45,125 bases of DNA, taken from contig NZ_AZEZ01000076.1 of the NCBI RefSeq assembly GCF_001434275.1, forward strand, positions 1-45,125, in the 5' to 3' direction. The stretch comes from Companilactobacillus mindensis DSM 14500 (GTDB lineage Bacteria > Bacillota > Bacilli > Lactobacillales > Lactobacillaceae). Shown piece after piece: positions 13,160-21,695 of the stretch. The notes under the pieces are model-generated. The model searched no databases. It was not told where the DNA came from and saw nothing but the letters and a program-made list of their open reading frames with translations. A program made the position numbers and the translations under genes. Positions within the stretch are counted from its first letter, which is position 1; each line of letters opens with the position of its first letter.

Positions 13160-14794
13160 ATGAAATTTAAGAAATATTTACTTGCATTGTTACCGATATT
13201 TCTATTTGCATTAGTTCTAAGTGGCTGTGGTTCTTCAACTGAAAAAGATGATAAGAACACACTGTCAATCAGTTCTAGTGATGTCATTGCTACAATGGAT
13301 TCATCAATGAACACTGATGTTATCGGTGCTCAAAATATTACTAACACTATGGAAGGTCTTTACCGTTTTGATGGTAAAACTTTAAAACCTGCTATAGCCA
13401 AAAAAGTCGTTAAACCTACTAACGGCGGTAAAACTTACACATTTGAATTGAAACACACTAAATGGTCAAATGGTAAGCCCGTTACAGCTAACGATTTCGT
13501 TTACGCATGGCGCAGAACTGTTGATCCAAAGACAGCCTCACAATATGCCTACATTTATGAAGGTATTTTAAACGCTGACAAGATCAGTACAGGTAAAAAA
13601 CCAGTAGATTCTTTGGGAATTAAAGCTTTAGGTAAATACAAACTTCAAGTTACTCTTGAAGATCCTATCCCATATTTCAACACTTTGATGGCCAGTTCAA
13701 CATTCTATCCTCAATACAAACCAGCAGTAGAAAAAGCTGGTAAGCAATATGGTCTAAAGAGTAAGGGCATGGTCTTCAACGGACCTTTCAAACTTGTTAA
13801 TTGGACTGTTTCCAACAACAGTTGGACTGAAGTTAAGAACGACAAGTACTGGAATGCCAAAGCAGTTAAGTTGCACAAAGTTGAATACTACGTTGTTAAG
13901 GATGCCAACACTGGTCTTAACCTTTACGATGCTAACCGTATCAACCGTCTAGAAAAAATCAGTGGTGATACTGCTCGTCAAGTTGCCAACTACAAGACTT
14001 TCTCAATTGATAAGCAAGCCGCTACATTCTATATCGAACTTAACCAAAAGAAATACAAATTCTTCCAAAACAAAAAGATCAGACAAGCTATTTCAATGTC
14101 AATCAATCGTGATCAATTAGCCAACAACGTACTTGGTAAGACTGGTAGTGTTGATGACACGATCGTACCTGCATCAATGTCTTACAATCCTAAGACTAAG
14201 GTCGATTTCACTAAGGAAAAGGCTTTAGATTCTGCTAATAAATATTCTGAATACAATCCAACCGAAGCAACTAAACTTTGGAAAGAAGGATTGGCTGAAA
14301 CTGGTCAAAAGAACTTGAACTTCACCCTTCTAGGTGATGATTCCGATGGTTCTAAGAAGCAAAATGAATACTTACAAGGGGAAATGGAAAAGAATCTCCC
14401 TGGTATCAAGGTTACTTTATCAAACGTTCCATTTAAGTCACGTTTGGACAAATCTTCATCCGGTCAATTCGACATGGTTGTCACTGCCTGGAATGCCGAT
14501 TACCCTGACCCATACACATTCTTAGGTCTATTCACAACTGGTAATCCTCAAAATAATGGTAAGTGGTCAAACAAAGAATTTGATAATTTGATTGAAAAAT
14601 CAAGTACTACCGATGCCAACGATGAAAACGCTAGATGGCAAGATATGTTACAAGCAACTAAGATCTTAACTGAAGAACAAGGAGCAATTCCTTTGTATCA
14701 ATCCAGTCAAGCTAACTTAACTAGAACCAACGTTAAGAACTACACAATTACACCAAATGGTAGTTATAACCTTGTTAATACTTACAAAAAATAA
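13160..14794 (+). CDS. oppA: Oligopeptide ABC transporter, substrate-binding lipoprotein
   Basis: A 544-residue extracellular solute-binding protein (family 5) that captures peptides for the OppBCDF importer. The signal peptide ends in a lipobox L-S-G-C with Cys at about residue 23, so the mature protein is lipid-anchored. The family body includes GKTYTFELKHTKWSNGKPVTANDFVYAWRR-type sequence, NGPFKL and the TAWNADYPDPYTFLGLF segment. GGGAGG precedes the ATG. First gene of a five-gene operon in the order A-B-C-D-F, with 23 bp to oppB. Peptide uptake supplies amino acids to this auxotrophic group. Confidence 0.95.
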   Translation: MKFKKYLLALLPIFLFALVLSGCGSSTEKDDKNTLSISSSDVIATMDSSMNTDVIGAQNITNTMEGLYRFDGKTLKPAIAKKVVKPTNGGKTYTFELKHTKWSNGKPVTANDFVYAWRRTVDPKTASQYAYIYEGILNADKISTGKKPVDSLGIKALGKYKLQVTLEDPIPYFNTLMASSTFYPQYKPAVEKAGKQYGLKSKGMVFNGPFKLVNWTVSNNSWTEVKNDKYWNAKAVKLHKVEYYVVKDANTGLNLYDANRINRLEKISGDTARQVANYKTFSIDKQAATFYIELNQKKYKFFQNKKIRQAISMSINRDQLANNVLGKTGSVDDTIVPASMSYNPKTKVDFTKEKALDSANKYSEYNPTEATKLWKEGLAETGQKNLNFTLLGDDSDGSKKQNEYLQGEMEKNLPGIKVTLSNVPFKSRLDKSSSGQFDMVVTAWNADYPDPYTFLGLFTTGNPQNNGKWSNKEFDNLIEKSSTTDANDENARWQDMLQATKILTEEQGAIPLYQSSQANLTRTNVKNYTITPNGSYNLVNTYKK

Positions 14795-14817
14795 TCAAAG
14801 GTGAGGGAGATTAAATA

Positions 14818-15750
14818 ATGACTAAATATATTCTCAAACGAATCTTTTACCTCTTTATAACCTTGTTCATTATTGCCTCTTTAACTTTCTTCCTAATGAA
14901 GATGCTTCCTGGTACTCCGTTCTCTAACCAGAACCGTATGTCACCGGATCAACTGAAGATCGTTAAAGCTCAATATGGCTTGGATCAATCGGTAGGAGTT
15001 CAATACGTCCGTTATATGGTGGGATTATTACATGGTAACCTTGGAACATCCTTCCAATTCAATAATGAACCTGTTACTTCTTTAATCGGTCAAAGACTTG
15101 CTCCATCAATGCAAATTGGTGCTCAAGCTATGATCGTTGGTACTGTTCTCGGTATCCTACTTGGTGCCGTTGCTGCTATTCGTAAGAACACATGGGCTGA
15201 TACATTGGCAACTTTCGTATCAATCTTAGGCCTATCAATTCCTTCTTTCGTTTTAGCCGTACTACTTCAGTTCTACCTAGCTTACAAATGGAGAATCTTC
15301 CCTGTTGCTCTCTGGGATAACTTCCAATCAAGTATTCTACCAACTTTAGCTTTGGCAGCCTTACCGTTAGGTACTGTCGCCCGGTTTATGAGAACCGAGA
15401 TGGTCGATGTTATGAGTAGTGATTACATCGAGTTAGCTAAATCTAAGGGTAATTCAAACTGGAAAGTTGTTACAAAGCATGCGCTACGTAACTCATTGAT
15501 CCCAGTTGTTACAATTATCGGTCCAATGGCTGTTTCAGTTATGACTGGTTCAATGGTTGTTGAGAACATCTTCTCAATTCCTGGTATTGGTGAACAATTC
15601 GTTAAGTCGATCACAACAAACGATTATCCAACTATCATGGGACTTACAATCTTCTACTCATTCTTATTGATTATCGTTTACTTGATCGTCGATATCCTTT
15701 ACGGATTGATTGATCCAAGAATTAGACTAGGAAATGGAGGTAAAGAATAA
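14818..15750 (+). CDS. oppB: Oligopeptide ABC transporter permease OppB
   Basis: A 310-residue integral membrane permease with about six helices. It carries the typical N-terminus (KYILKRIFYLFITLF), the GLHGNLG.SFQ segment and the EAA-like loop (DYIELAKSKG....VTKHALRNSLIPVVT) that contacts the ATPases. It forms the heterodimeric channel with OppC. GTGAGGGAG precedes the ATG. The last base of its stop codon is the first base of the oppC start (TAATG), suggesting translational coupling. Confidence 0.95.
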   Translation: MTKYILKRIFYLFITLFIIASLTFFLMKMLPGTPFSNQNRMSPDQLKIVKAQYGLDQSVGVQYVRYMVGLLHGNLGTSFQFNNEPVTSLIGQRLAPSMQIGAQAMIVGTVLGILLGAVAAIRKNTWADTLATFVSILGLSIPSFVLAVLLQFYLAYKWRIFPVALWDNFQSSILPTLALAALPLGTVARFMRTEMVDVMSSDYIELAKSKGNSNWKVVTKHALRNSLIPVVTIIGPMAVSVMTGSMVVENIFSIPGIGEQFVKSITTNDYPTIMGLTIFYSFLLIIVYLIVDILYGLIDPRIRLGNGGKE

Positions 15751-16775
15751 TGGAACAAATTCCACAAATTCCCAAGGAAAAATTTAAATTAGTTCATGAC
15801 GAGAACAATACCGAACAAGAAAAAATCGGTACTCCTTCATTAACATATATGCAAGATGTTCGTCGTCGTTTGTTCCAAAACAAGGTTGCGGTCGTATGTT
15901 TGACACTTCTATCAATCATTGTTTTAATTTCAGTCTTTGCCCCAATCATTGCACCGCACCAACCAAATGTTCAAAACGTTACTTTATCTAACCTCCCTCC
16001 TAAATTAGGTAATCTAAATATCCCTGGTATGAATGGTTACCAAAACATGGGTGGCAAAATGGTCGATGCTTATAAGCAAGCCGGTGCCCCTAAGGGAACT
16101 TCCTTCATCCTTGGTACTGATTACCTTGGACGTGACCTTCTCTCAAGAATTATCTACGGTACTAGACTTTCATTAGTCGTTGCCGTACTTGCTACATTAG
16201 TTGACCTTCTAATCGGGGTACCTTATGGTATCGTTTCTGGTTGGAAAGGCGGCAGAACAGATACTGTTATGCAACGTATCGTTGAAATCGTATCTTCTGT
16301 TCCTAACTTGATCGTTGTTATCTTGATGATGATCATTCTAAAACCAGGTTTGACATCAATCGTTATTGCGATTGCTATCACTGGTTGGGTAACCATGGCC
16401 CGTCTGGTCCGTGCGCAAACCTTCCAATTGAAGGAACAAGAATATATCTTAGCCGCTAGAACCCTTGGCGAATCATCAACTAAGATTGCTACAAAACACT
16501 TGATTCCTAACCTTTCATCAACAATCATCATTCAAACAATGTTTACAATTCCCAATGCCATCTTCTTCGAAGCTTTCCTAAGTTTCATTGGTATTGGTAT
16601 TCCCGCACCAAACGCTTCATTAGGTACACTTTTATCCGATGGTCAAAAAGCCTTCAGATTCTTACCATATCAAATGTGGGCTCCAGCTATTATCTTGAGT
16701 ATCATCATGATTGCTACTAACCTTCTTGGTGATGGTTTACGTGATGCCTTTGACCCTCAATCATCAGAACACTAA
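15750..16775 (+). CDS. oppC: Oligopeptide ABC transporter permease OppC
   Basis: A 341-residue permease with an N-terminal cytosolic extension, a first helix at about residues 47-67 and a large loop containing GTDYLGRDLLSRIIYGTRLSL, the OppC family motif. The remaining helices and the EAA-like loop (EYILAARTLGESSTKIATKHLIPNL) follow. It pairs with OppB. The start overlaps the oppB stop by one base, and oppD follows 16 bp downstream. Confidence 0.95.
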   Translation: MEQIPQIPKEKFKLVHDENNTEQEKIGTPSLTYMQDVRRRLFQNKVAVVCLTLLSIIVLISVFAPIIAPHQPNVQNVTLSNLPPKLGNLNIPGMNGYQNMGGKMVDAYKQAGAPKGTSFILGTDYLGRDLLSRIIYGTRLSLVVAVLATLVDLLIGVPYGIVSGWKGGRTDTVMQRIVEIVSSVPNLIVVILMMIILKPGLTSIVIAIAITGWVTMARLVRAQTFQLKEQEYILAARTLGESSTKIATKHLIPNLSSTIIIQTMFTIPNAIFFEAFLSFIGIGIPAPNASLGTLLSDGQKAFRFLPYQMWAPAIILSIIMIATNLLGDGLRDAFDPQSSEH

Positions 16776-16791
16776 CTAAGGAGAAATCGAA

Positions 16792-17838
16792 ATGGATAAA
16801 ATTCTAGAAGTAAAAGATTTACATGTAGATTTTGACACCTATAATGGTGTCGTTCATGCGATTCGTGGTGTCAACTTCCATTTAAACGCCGGTGAAACCT
16901 TAGCTATTGTTGGTGAATCTGGTTCTGGTAAGTCCATCACAGTTCGTTCAGTTCTACAATTGTTGGCTTCAAATGCCACAATTTCAAAAGGAGAAGTTCT
17001 CTATCACGGAGACGATCTCCTACAAAAGAGTGACAAGGAAATGGATAAGATTCGTGGAAACAAAATTTCCATGATCTTCCAAGATCCCATGACTTCACTC
17101 GACCCTACTATGACAATCGGAAAACAAGTTGCTGAACCACTCTTGATCCACAACAATGTTTCCAAAAAAGATGCTTTAAAACGTACTGAAGAAGTTCTCC
17201 GCTTGGTTGGTATTCCTAACCCAGCAGCCAGAATGAATGACTACCCTCACCAATTCTCCGGTGGGCAACGTCAACGTATCGTTATCGCAATTGCCATCGT
17301 TGATTACCCAGAAATCCTAATCGCCGATGAACCTACAACTGCCCTTGATGTTACGGTTCAAGCACAGATCATCGATCTATTAAAAGAATTGCAACAAAAA
17401 ATCGGTACTTCAATCATCTTTATCACCCATGATCTTGGTGTCGTGGCTGGTATCGCTGACCGTGTGGCCGTTATGTACGCTGGTCGTTTCGTGGAATATG
17501 GTTCGGTTGATGATATTTTCTACAATCCTCAACACCCATACACATGGGGACTATTGGATTCAATGCCTACCCTAGATACCAACGAAGAAGCTCGTTTGAA
17601 CTCAATTCCTGGTACTCCACCAAATCTTTTGAATCCACCAAAGGGTGACGCTTTTGCCCCACGTAATGCTTACGCAATGCAAATCGATGAAGAAGAGCAA
17701 CCACCATTCTTCAAAGTTTCTAAAAACCACTTTGCAGCTACTTGGTTATTACATCCAGATGCACCCAAAGTTACTCCACCCGCAGCTATTCTCAAACGTT
17801 ATGAGAAATTCCAAAAGTTAGGAGGCAATGCTAAATAA
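16792..17838 (+). CDS. oppD: Oligopeptide ABC transporter ATPase OppD
   Basis: A 348-residue ATP-binding subunit. It has Walker A GESGSGKS, Q-loop MIFQDPMTSLDPT, signature FSGGQRQR, Walker B ILIADEPT, D-loop ALDVT and switch His in ITHDLG. The C-terminal oligopeptide-transporter extension (QHPYTWGLLDSMP...) is present. It normally works as a heterodimer with OppF, which powers peptide import. The C-terminal extension lacks the usual Cys cluster for an iron-sulfur site. GGAG precedes the ATG; the last stop base overlaps the oppF start (TAATG). Confidence 0.95.
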   Translation: MDKILEVKDLHVDFDTYNGVVHAIRGVNFHLNAGETLAIVGESGSGKSITVRSVLQLLASNATISKGEVLYHGDDLLQKSDKEMDKIRGNKISMIFQDPMTSLDPTMTIGKQVAEPLLIHNNVSKKDALKRTEEVLRLVGIPNPAARMNDYPHQFSGGQRQRIVIAIAIVDYPEILIADEPTTALDVTVQAQIIDLLKELQQKIGTSIIFITHDLGVVAGIADRVAVMYAGRFVEYGSVDDIFYNPQHPYTWGLLDSMPTLDTNEEARLNSIPGTPPNLLNPPKGDAFAPRNAYAMQIDEEEQPPFFKVSKNHFAATWLLHPDAPKVTPPAAILKRYEKFQKLGGNAK

Positions 17839-18764
17839 TGGCAGATGAAAGAGAAGTAATCGTATCCGTTAAAAATCTCAAACAATATTTCAACATTGGC
17901 AAACCTAACATGGTTAAAGCTGTCGATGATGTATCCTTTGACATCTATAAAGGTGAAACCTTTGGACTTGTTGGTGAATCTGGTTCTGGTAAGAGTACTA
18001 CTGGACGTAGTATCATCAGACTTTACGATCCAACTGATGGCCACATCTTCTTCAATGGCCAAGACATCAGTAAAATCAAGAGTCACGGTCCTAAGATGAA
18101 GGAATTCCGTCGTGAAATGCAGATGATCTTCCAAGATCCTTACGCTTCATTGAACCCTCGTATGAAAGTTAAGGATATTATCGCCGAAGGTCTCGATGTC
18201 CACGGTTTAGTTAAGAATGATCAAGAACGTGACCAAAAGGTTCGTGAATTGCTCGACATGGTTAACTTGAACCCTGAACACATGACACGTTACCCTTACG
18301 AATTTTCCGGTGGTCAGCGTCAACGTATCGGTATTGCCCGTGCTTTGGCCGTTGATCCTCAATTCATCATCGCCGATGAACCTATCTCAGCTCTTGATGT
18401 TTCCATCCAAGCCCAAGTTGTTAACTTGATGCAAGATATTCAAAAGAAACAAGGCCTAACTTACTTATTCATCGCCCATGACCTTTCAATGGTTAAATAC
18501 ATCAGTGACCGTATCGCTGTTATGTATCGTGGTAAGATCGTTGAATTAGCAAGTTCTAATGAGATTTATCAAAATCCATTACACGCCTACACTCAAAGTC
18601 TCTTGTCCGCTATTCCCGTTCCTGATCCAGAAATCGAGAAGAAACGTACAAGAATCGACTTTGACCACAAGAGTCCTTTCAAAGATAACCAAAGACTTCA
18701 AGAAGTACTTCCTGGCCACTTCCTCTATTGCAGCGACGAGGAAGCTAAGAAGTATCAAAAATAA
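17838..18764 (+). CDS. oppF: Oligopeptide ABC transporter ATPase OppF
   Basis: A 308-residue ATPase, partner of OppD. It has Walker A GESGSGKST, Q-loop MIFQDPYASLNPR (the form typical of OppF), signature FSGGQRQR, Walker B FIIADEPISALDVS and switch His in IAHDLSMV. The C-terminal extension HAYTQSLLSAIPVPDP is typical of the family. The ATG overlaps the oppD stop by one base. Last gene of the operon; a hairpin terminator follows about 100 bp downstream. Confidence 0.95.
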   Translation: MADEREVIVSVKNLKQYFNIGKPNMVKAVDDVSFDIYKGETFGLVGESGSGKSTTGRSIIRLYDPTDGHIFFNGQDISKIKSHGPKMKEFRREMQMIFQDPYASLNPRMKVKDIIAEGLDVHGLVKNDQERDQKVRELLDMVNLNPEHMTRYPYEFSGGQRQRIGIARALAVDPQFIIADEPISALDVSIQAQVVNLMQDIQKKQGLTYLFIAHDLSMVKYISDRIAVMYRGKIVELASSNEIYQNPLHAYTQSLLSAIPVPDPEIEKKRTRIDFDHKSPFKDNQRLQEVLPGHFLYCSDEEAKKYQK

Positions 18765-18865
18765 TGTGATTCAATGGTAAGTGCAGATACCGCTGACTTG
18801 CATTTGACAGTTCAAATCCTATAAAGTACGTTCAAATCCAATACCAAAAATATTATTTTACAAAG

Positions 18866-18897
18866 TAAAAGAGCTAGCCGTTTGGCTAGCTCTTTTT
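18866..18897. terminator. Bidirectional terminator after oppF
   Basis: AAAAGAGCTAGCC pairs with GGCTAGCTCTTTT. On the plus strand it is followed by TTTTT and ends the opp operon. On the minus strand it also has a T-run and lies at the 3' end of the putative sRNA copy 1. Confidence 0.9.
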
Positions 18898-19100
18898 GTA
18901 TTTGTATTATTTTTCATGGGCATCTTCTTCTTTCATTTTTGAATTCTGCTATATCTGGGGAGGATATATATTTGAAAATTCTATTAGTTTCTTCTTTTTG
19001 GGGGAGGATATAAAAAAGATTAATTCATAGGATTTTTAGTTTTATAAGTTATTATCTATTTAATATAGTCTTGAAAGTCATCTCTTCGTTTCTTGACTAT
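18866..19100 (-). ncRNA. Putative C-rich-loop sRNA, copy 1
   Basis: First of three related intergenic units. At its 5' side (19093-19126) lies the conserved block TTGACTATGCTTATATAATAACG (plus strand). Read on the minus strand, the unit contains the conserved TTAAATAGATAAT segment, a C-rich stretch TCCTCCCCC (19000-19010) and a hairpin TATATC-CTCCCCA-GATATA (18950-18968). The bidirectional opp terminator then ends it. C-rich loops complementary to Shine-Dalgarno sequences are the hallmark of RsaE-, LhrC- and csRNA-like regulators. Start and end are estimates, and transcription has not been shown. Confidence 0.5.
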
Positions 19101-19206
19101 GCTTATATAATAACGGCTAAATATGAACACAACGTTGGGAAAGTAAGAAAAAAATAGTACTTAAATATGAAGAAAAATTGATGAACTTACATATAAAAAA
19201 ATAAGA

Positions 19207-19316
19207 GTGTGACAGAACTCGGTTAACTTCCGAGCAATAATCGAAAACCCTCAATATTCGCATTATGAATATTGAGGGTTTTGCTATTATGCGGAAGAAG
19301 TTGAGTTCTGTTGCAC
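19207..19316. repeat. Large nested inverted repeat
   Basis: Outer arms GTGTGACAGAACTC and GAGTTCTGTTGCAC pair over 14 positions with two mismatches. The next segment (ACTTCCG/CGGAAG) also pairs. The centre is a perfect 16-bp stem, AAAACCCTCAATATTC, with loop GCATTAT (19244-19282). It lies between the sRNA copy and the immunity gene. It may be a bidirectional terminator, a MITE or a structured RNA; T-runs are short. Confidence 0.7.
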
Positions 19317-19378
19317 GTTTATGCTGCATATTTTACGAAAAACATAGTTGTGTCACAGCCTCATCTCCATCAACTTAA

Positions 19379-19672
19379 TTAATACCCATACCAGATATGT
19401 GATTGCTGCATAATTTTTTTCAATTCATCGGATTGATCTTGTGATAAAGTGATGTGATTTTGAATCATCGCATTAGAAACGGCAATGTTCATCCGACTCA
19501 AAATATATGGTATCGAAGACTCTTTTTTCTCAAGTTCAACTTTGTAACTGAGGAGGACTTTCTCTAAAGGTGCCTTAGTTGGATCACCACTCAGTTCAGT
19601 CAATAATTTTGCAATAATTCTAACTGCTTCATCCCCACGCTCAACGCCACTAGCAAACCATTTTTCACCCAT
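19379..19672 (-). CDS. Bacteriocin immunity protein
   Basis: A 97-residue protein: MGEKWFASGVERGDEAVRII at the N-terminus, a helical core with LLSYKVELEKKESSIPYILSRMN, and a C-terminal HIWYGY. These features fit the class IIa bacteriocin immunity group, cytosolic helical proteins that block the toxin-receptor complex. The start at 19672 has GAGAGGGG 8 bases upstream; a TTG at 19678 is less likely. Upstream on the minus strand lie TTCAAGATA and TTCAGGATA boxes, the latter followed 12 bases later by ATTTGGGAT. It may therefore belong to the LytTR regulon although it lies 11 kb from the regulator. Confidence 0.8.
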   Translation of the reverse strand: MGEKWFASGVERGDEAVRIIAKLLTELSGDPTKAPLEKVLLSYKVELEKKESSIPYILSRMNIAVSNAMIQNHITLSQDQSDELKKIMQQSHIWYGY

Positions 19673-19742
19673 AATCAATACCCCTCTCGATTAATTTCCA
19701 TACGTATAATATAACGATTATTTAAAAATAGCTGCAAACAAC

Positions 19743-19799
19743 ATCCCAAATGAGCCTTTTACATATCCTGAATATCACCCGCGGTATAATTATCTTGAA
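19743..19799 (-). promoter_or_regulatory. TTCARGATA boxes between immunity gene and lipoprotein gene
   Basis: On the minus strand: TTCAAGATA (19791-19799), TTCAGGATA (19764-19772) and ATTTGGGAT (19743-19751). The last two have the 21-bp period; the first two are 27 bp apart. On the plus strand a TATAAT at about 19785 may serve the lipoprotein gene. Confidence 0.45.
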
Positions 19800-19816
19800 T
19801 ACTAGGAGGATCTATT

Positions 19817-20296
19817 ATGAAAAAATTCTTGCTTATCCCTGTCGTCGTATTAACTCTGATTATATCTGGTTGCACAAGTGCCACTTCGCAAAAAAACACT
19901 TCCAGTTCTTCCACAACAACTAAAGTTTCTGGCACACCATATCAGAAATTAAATAAAGCTAGTCAAAAACAACTTCAATTCAAATTCGACCCCATCAAAA
20001 TCAAATCTAGCGCCGATGGTACTTTAAATTACAACATCAATCTTACGATTACTAACCGGACTAAAAAGTCAGTCCACTTCGATTTAGCTAAATTTGGTAT
20101 CTATACTTCTCAAAAGAAAATCGTCAAGGCTAACAAGACCGGTATTTTAATTTTGAAAGCCGGTCAGACTAAAACAATCAATAAACTAATGACAAAAGTT
20201 AACGAAAAATCCTTCATCGATGGCAGTTACTTTATTTACGCCAATCAAGATCACAAACTTGCGGATATTGTCTTTGCCAAAGCTAGCACTAACTAA
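19817..20296 (+). CDS. Small lipoprotein
   Basis: A 159-residue lipoprotein. The signal peptide ends in L-I-I-S-G-C with Cys19, followed by a Ser/Thr-rich linker. A beta-rich domain (LNYNINLTITNRTKKSVHFDL...KAGQTKTINK) has the look of an immunoglobulin-like DUF4352/telomere-type fold that interacts with other surface proteins. AGGAGG lies 7 bases before the ATG. Its stop codon overlaps the stop of the convergent gene at 20293 by 4 bp. Divergent from an immunity gene; function unknown. Confidence 0.8.
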   Translation: MKKFLLIPVVVLTLIISGCTSATSQKNTSSSSTTTKVSGTPYQKLNKASQKQLQFKFDPIKIKSSADGTLNYNINLTITNRTKKSVHFDLAKFGIYTSQKKIVKANKTGILILKAGQTKTINKLMTKVNEKSFIDGSYFIYANQDHKLADIVFAKASTN

Positions 20297-20667
20297 ATAA
20301 TTCTCTTACAAGCATCACAGTAAACAAATATATCCATTCTATTGGCTGCACCCATTTCTACTTGTTGTTGGATATCTAAGTTGAAGGCTCCATCTAGGGA
20401 ACCTTGACGCAACGTATTAACAATAACTTTATAAGCCTTAGTTAGGGCCGCGTCAAAAGCCCCTTCCATAGAAACTACGATAACTCCAGATTCTTCGTCC
20501 CAAATATTATCAACAAAACGATATCCTGCTGGAATCGGTCCTTTAGATATTGGCAAAGAATTTTTATCATACATCGACCTAGTCAATTCCAATTGTCCTT
20601 GAACATATTCATTTTTTGAAACTACTATTCGGTCGACAACTGGTTTTTTGTTATCATTTGTATCCAT
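20293..20667 (-). CDS. Hypothetical protein with C-terminal CxxC
   Basis: A 124-residue soluble protein. It starts MDTNDNKKPVVDRIVVSKNE and has a Gly/Pro-rich middle (ISKGPIPAGYRFVDNIWDEESG), two helical segments and the end VYCDACKRII. The C-D-A-C pair could bind a metal or form a disulfide. The start at 20667 is preferred over longer forms; a GGGG lies upstream. The putative sRNA copy 2 and its terminator lie directly upstream on the same strand, so they could instead be an attenuator leader for this gene. No family recognised. Confidence 0.6.
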   Translation of the reverse strand: MDTNDNKKPVVDRIVVSKNEYVQGQLELTRSMYDKNSLPISKGPIPAGYRFVDNIWDEESGVIVVSMEGAFDAALTKAYKVIVNTLRQGSLDGAFNLDIQQQVEMGAANRMDIFVYCDACKRII

Positions 20668-20743
20668 CTTCAATCCCCACTCTTCCTTAATCACGTATTT
20701 ATTTACAGTGTATACTTCTTTATTTGATTTGATTATCAACCAA

Positions 20744-20772
20744 CAAAAAAACTGCCGGGGAAGGCAGTTTTT
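20744..20772 (-). terminator. Intrinsic terminator at the 3' end of sRNA copy 2
   Basis: On the minus strand ACTGCC-TTCCCC-GGCAGT is followed by seven T. No plus-strand gene upstream needs it, so it points to a minus-strand transcript starting near 20970. Its loop is itself C-rich. Confidence 0.8.
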
Positions 20773-20968
20773 TATTTTTGTGATATTTGCGGGGAACAAA
20801 TACCAAATTTGTATTAGGAAATTAACTTAATATCTTTTAGGGGGGAGATATATTTTTATTTTTAAGGGTTAATTCATATTTTTAATAATTATCTATTTAA
20901 AAGGTTGTGCTGTGATAAGGGATTGTTTGTTCATCCGGTCACCTCTTGTTCCTTTGTTATTTGACTAT
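20744..20968 (-). ncRNA. Putative C-rich-loop sRNA, copy 2
   Basis: Second copy of the family. It has the promoter-like block at 20961-20996. On the minus strand come GAGGTGACCGG followed by a 13-codon ORF (20893-20934), the conserved TTAAATAGATAATTATT-like segment, hairpin ATATCT-CCCCCCTAAA-AGATAT (20830-20851) and hairpin TATTTG-TTCCCCG-CAAATA (20784-20802). A terminator with loop TTCCCC ends it. Three successive hairpins thus expose CCCC. A possible -35 TTGTTA lies 16 bases before TATTAT. Ends are estimates. It might alternatively be a leader of the gene at 20667. Confidence 0.55.
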
Positions 20969-20996
20969 GCTTAAATAATAACGGGTAAATATGAAT

Positions 20997-21173
20997 TAAC
21001 AATTTCCAAAGTACGAATTAATTTATAACAATTTATGAAGAAATTGTGACCACAATCAAGTTTTAGTTCAAAACGTCTCATTCTATTGCACTTGAGACTT
21101 ATTAGCTGAAATCGTTATCAGTCTGATTTATACTTAATTTAATTGAAATAATTATAGAATCGAGGGATTTGTT
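20997..21173. other. AT-rich intergenic region upstream of the YagU-like gene
   Basis: It presumably contains the promoter of the 21174 gene. I see no other structure. Confidence 0.4.
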
Positions 21174-21686
21174 ATGCATTTAAACAAAGATCAAAAAGTC
21201 GACTTGAAGGCCGCCATTATTGCCGGTACAGCAGCTGGTATTTTCTCTGGCTTCGTCAAATTAGGTTGGGAGAACGTCTTGCCCCCACGTACACCAGCAC
21301 GTGATGCCGTAAATCCTCCCCAAACCTTGATGGAACAAGCTGGACTTCCTAAGAGCATTACCCGGGGAACATATACTTATTCTGATCACCAAATGCCTTG
21401 GGCCAGTTTTTTGATGCACTTTGGCTTCTCAACTTCATTCGCTATCATCTATGAAGTTTTGGCTCAATATCAACCATTCATCAGAAAAGGTTCCGGTGCC
21501 ATCTTTGGCTTAGCTATCTGGGTCGCCTTCCATATTGGTATCATGCCCATGATGAAGACTGTTCCTTCTCCAAAGGATCAACCAACTGAAGAACATATTT
21601 CTGAAGCTCTCGGTCACATTGCTTGGATGTGGACAAACGATATCGTCGGTCGTGAACTTTATCGTCGTTTAACGGCGCAAAAATAG
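21174..21686 (+). CDS. YagU-family (DUF1440) membrane protein
   Basis: A 170-residue membrane protein. Family signs are the start KAAIIAGTAAGIFSGFVKLGWENVLPPRTPARDAVNPPQ, the central FLMHFGFSTSFAIIYEV helix, the AIWVAFHIGIMPMM helix and the C-terminal SEALGHIAWMWTNDIVGREL. In E. coli YagU is an inner-membrane protein linked to acid resistance; here that role is only an analogy. The next gene, a sugar symporter, starts 9 bp after the stop, so they are probably co-transcribed. Confidence 0.8.
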   Translation: MHLNKDQKVDLKAAIIAGTAAGIFSGFVKLGWENVLPPRTPARDAVNPPQTLMEQAGLPKSITRGTYTYSDHQMPWASFLMHFGFSTSFAIIYEVLAQYQPFIRKGSGAIFGLAIWVAFHIGIMPMMKTVPSPKDQPTEEHISEALGHIAWMWTNDIVGRELYRRLTAQK

Positions 21687-21695
21687 GCGTTATTT

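Noticed and set aside
18765-18835. tRNA-like sequence after oppF (CAATGGTAAG like a D-arm and two GTTCAAATCC like T-arms)
   Set aside because: The acceptor ends do not pair and the anticodon stem is very weak; at best a decayed fragment, too uncertain to annotate.
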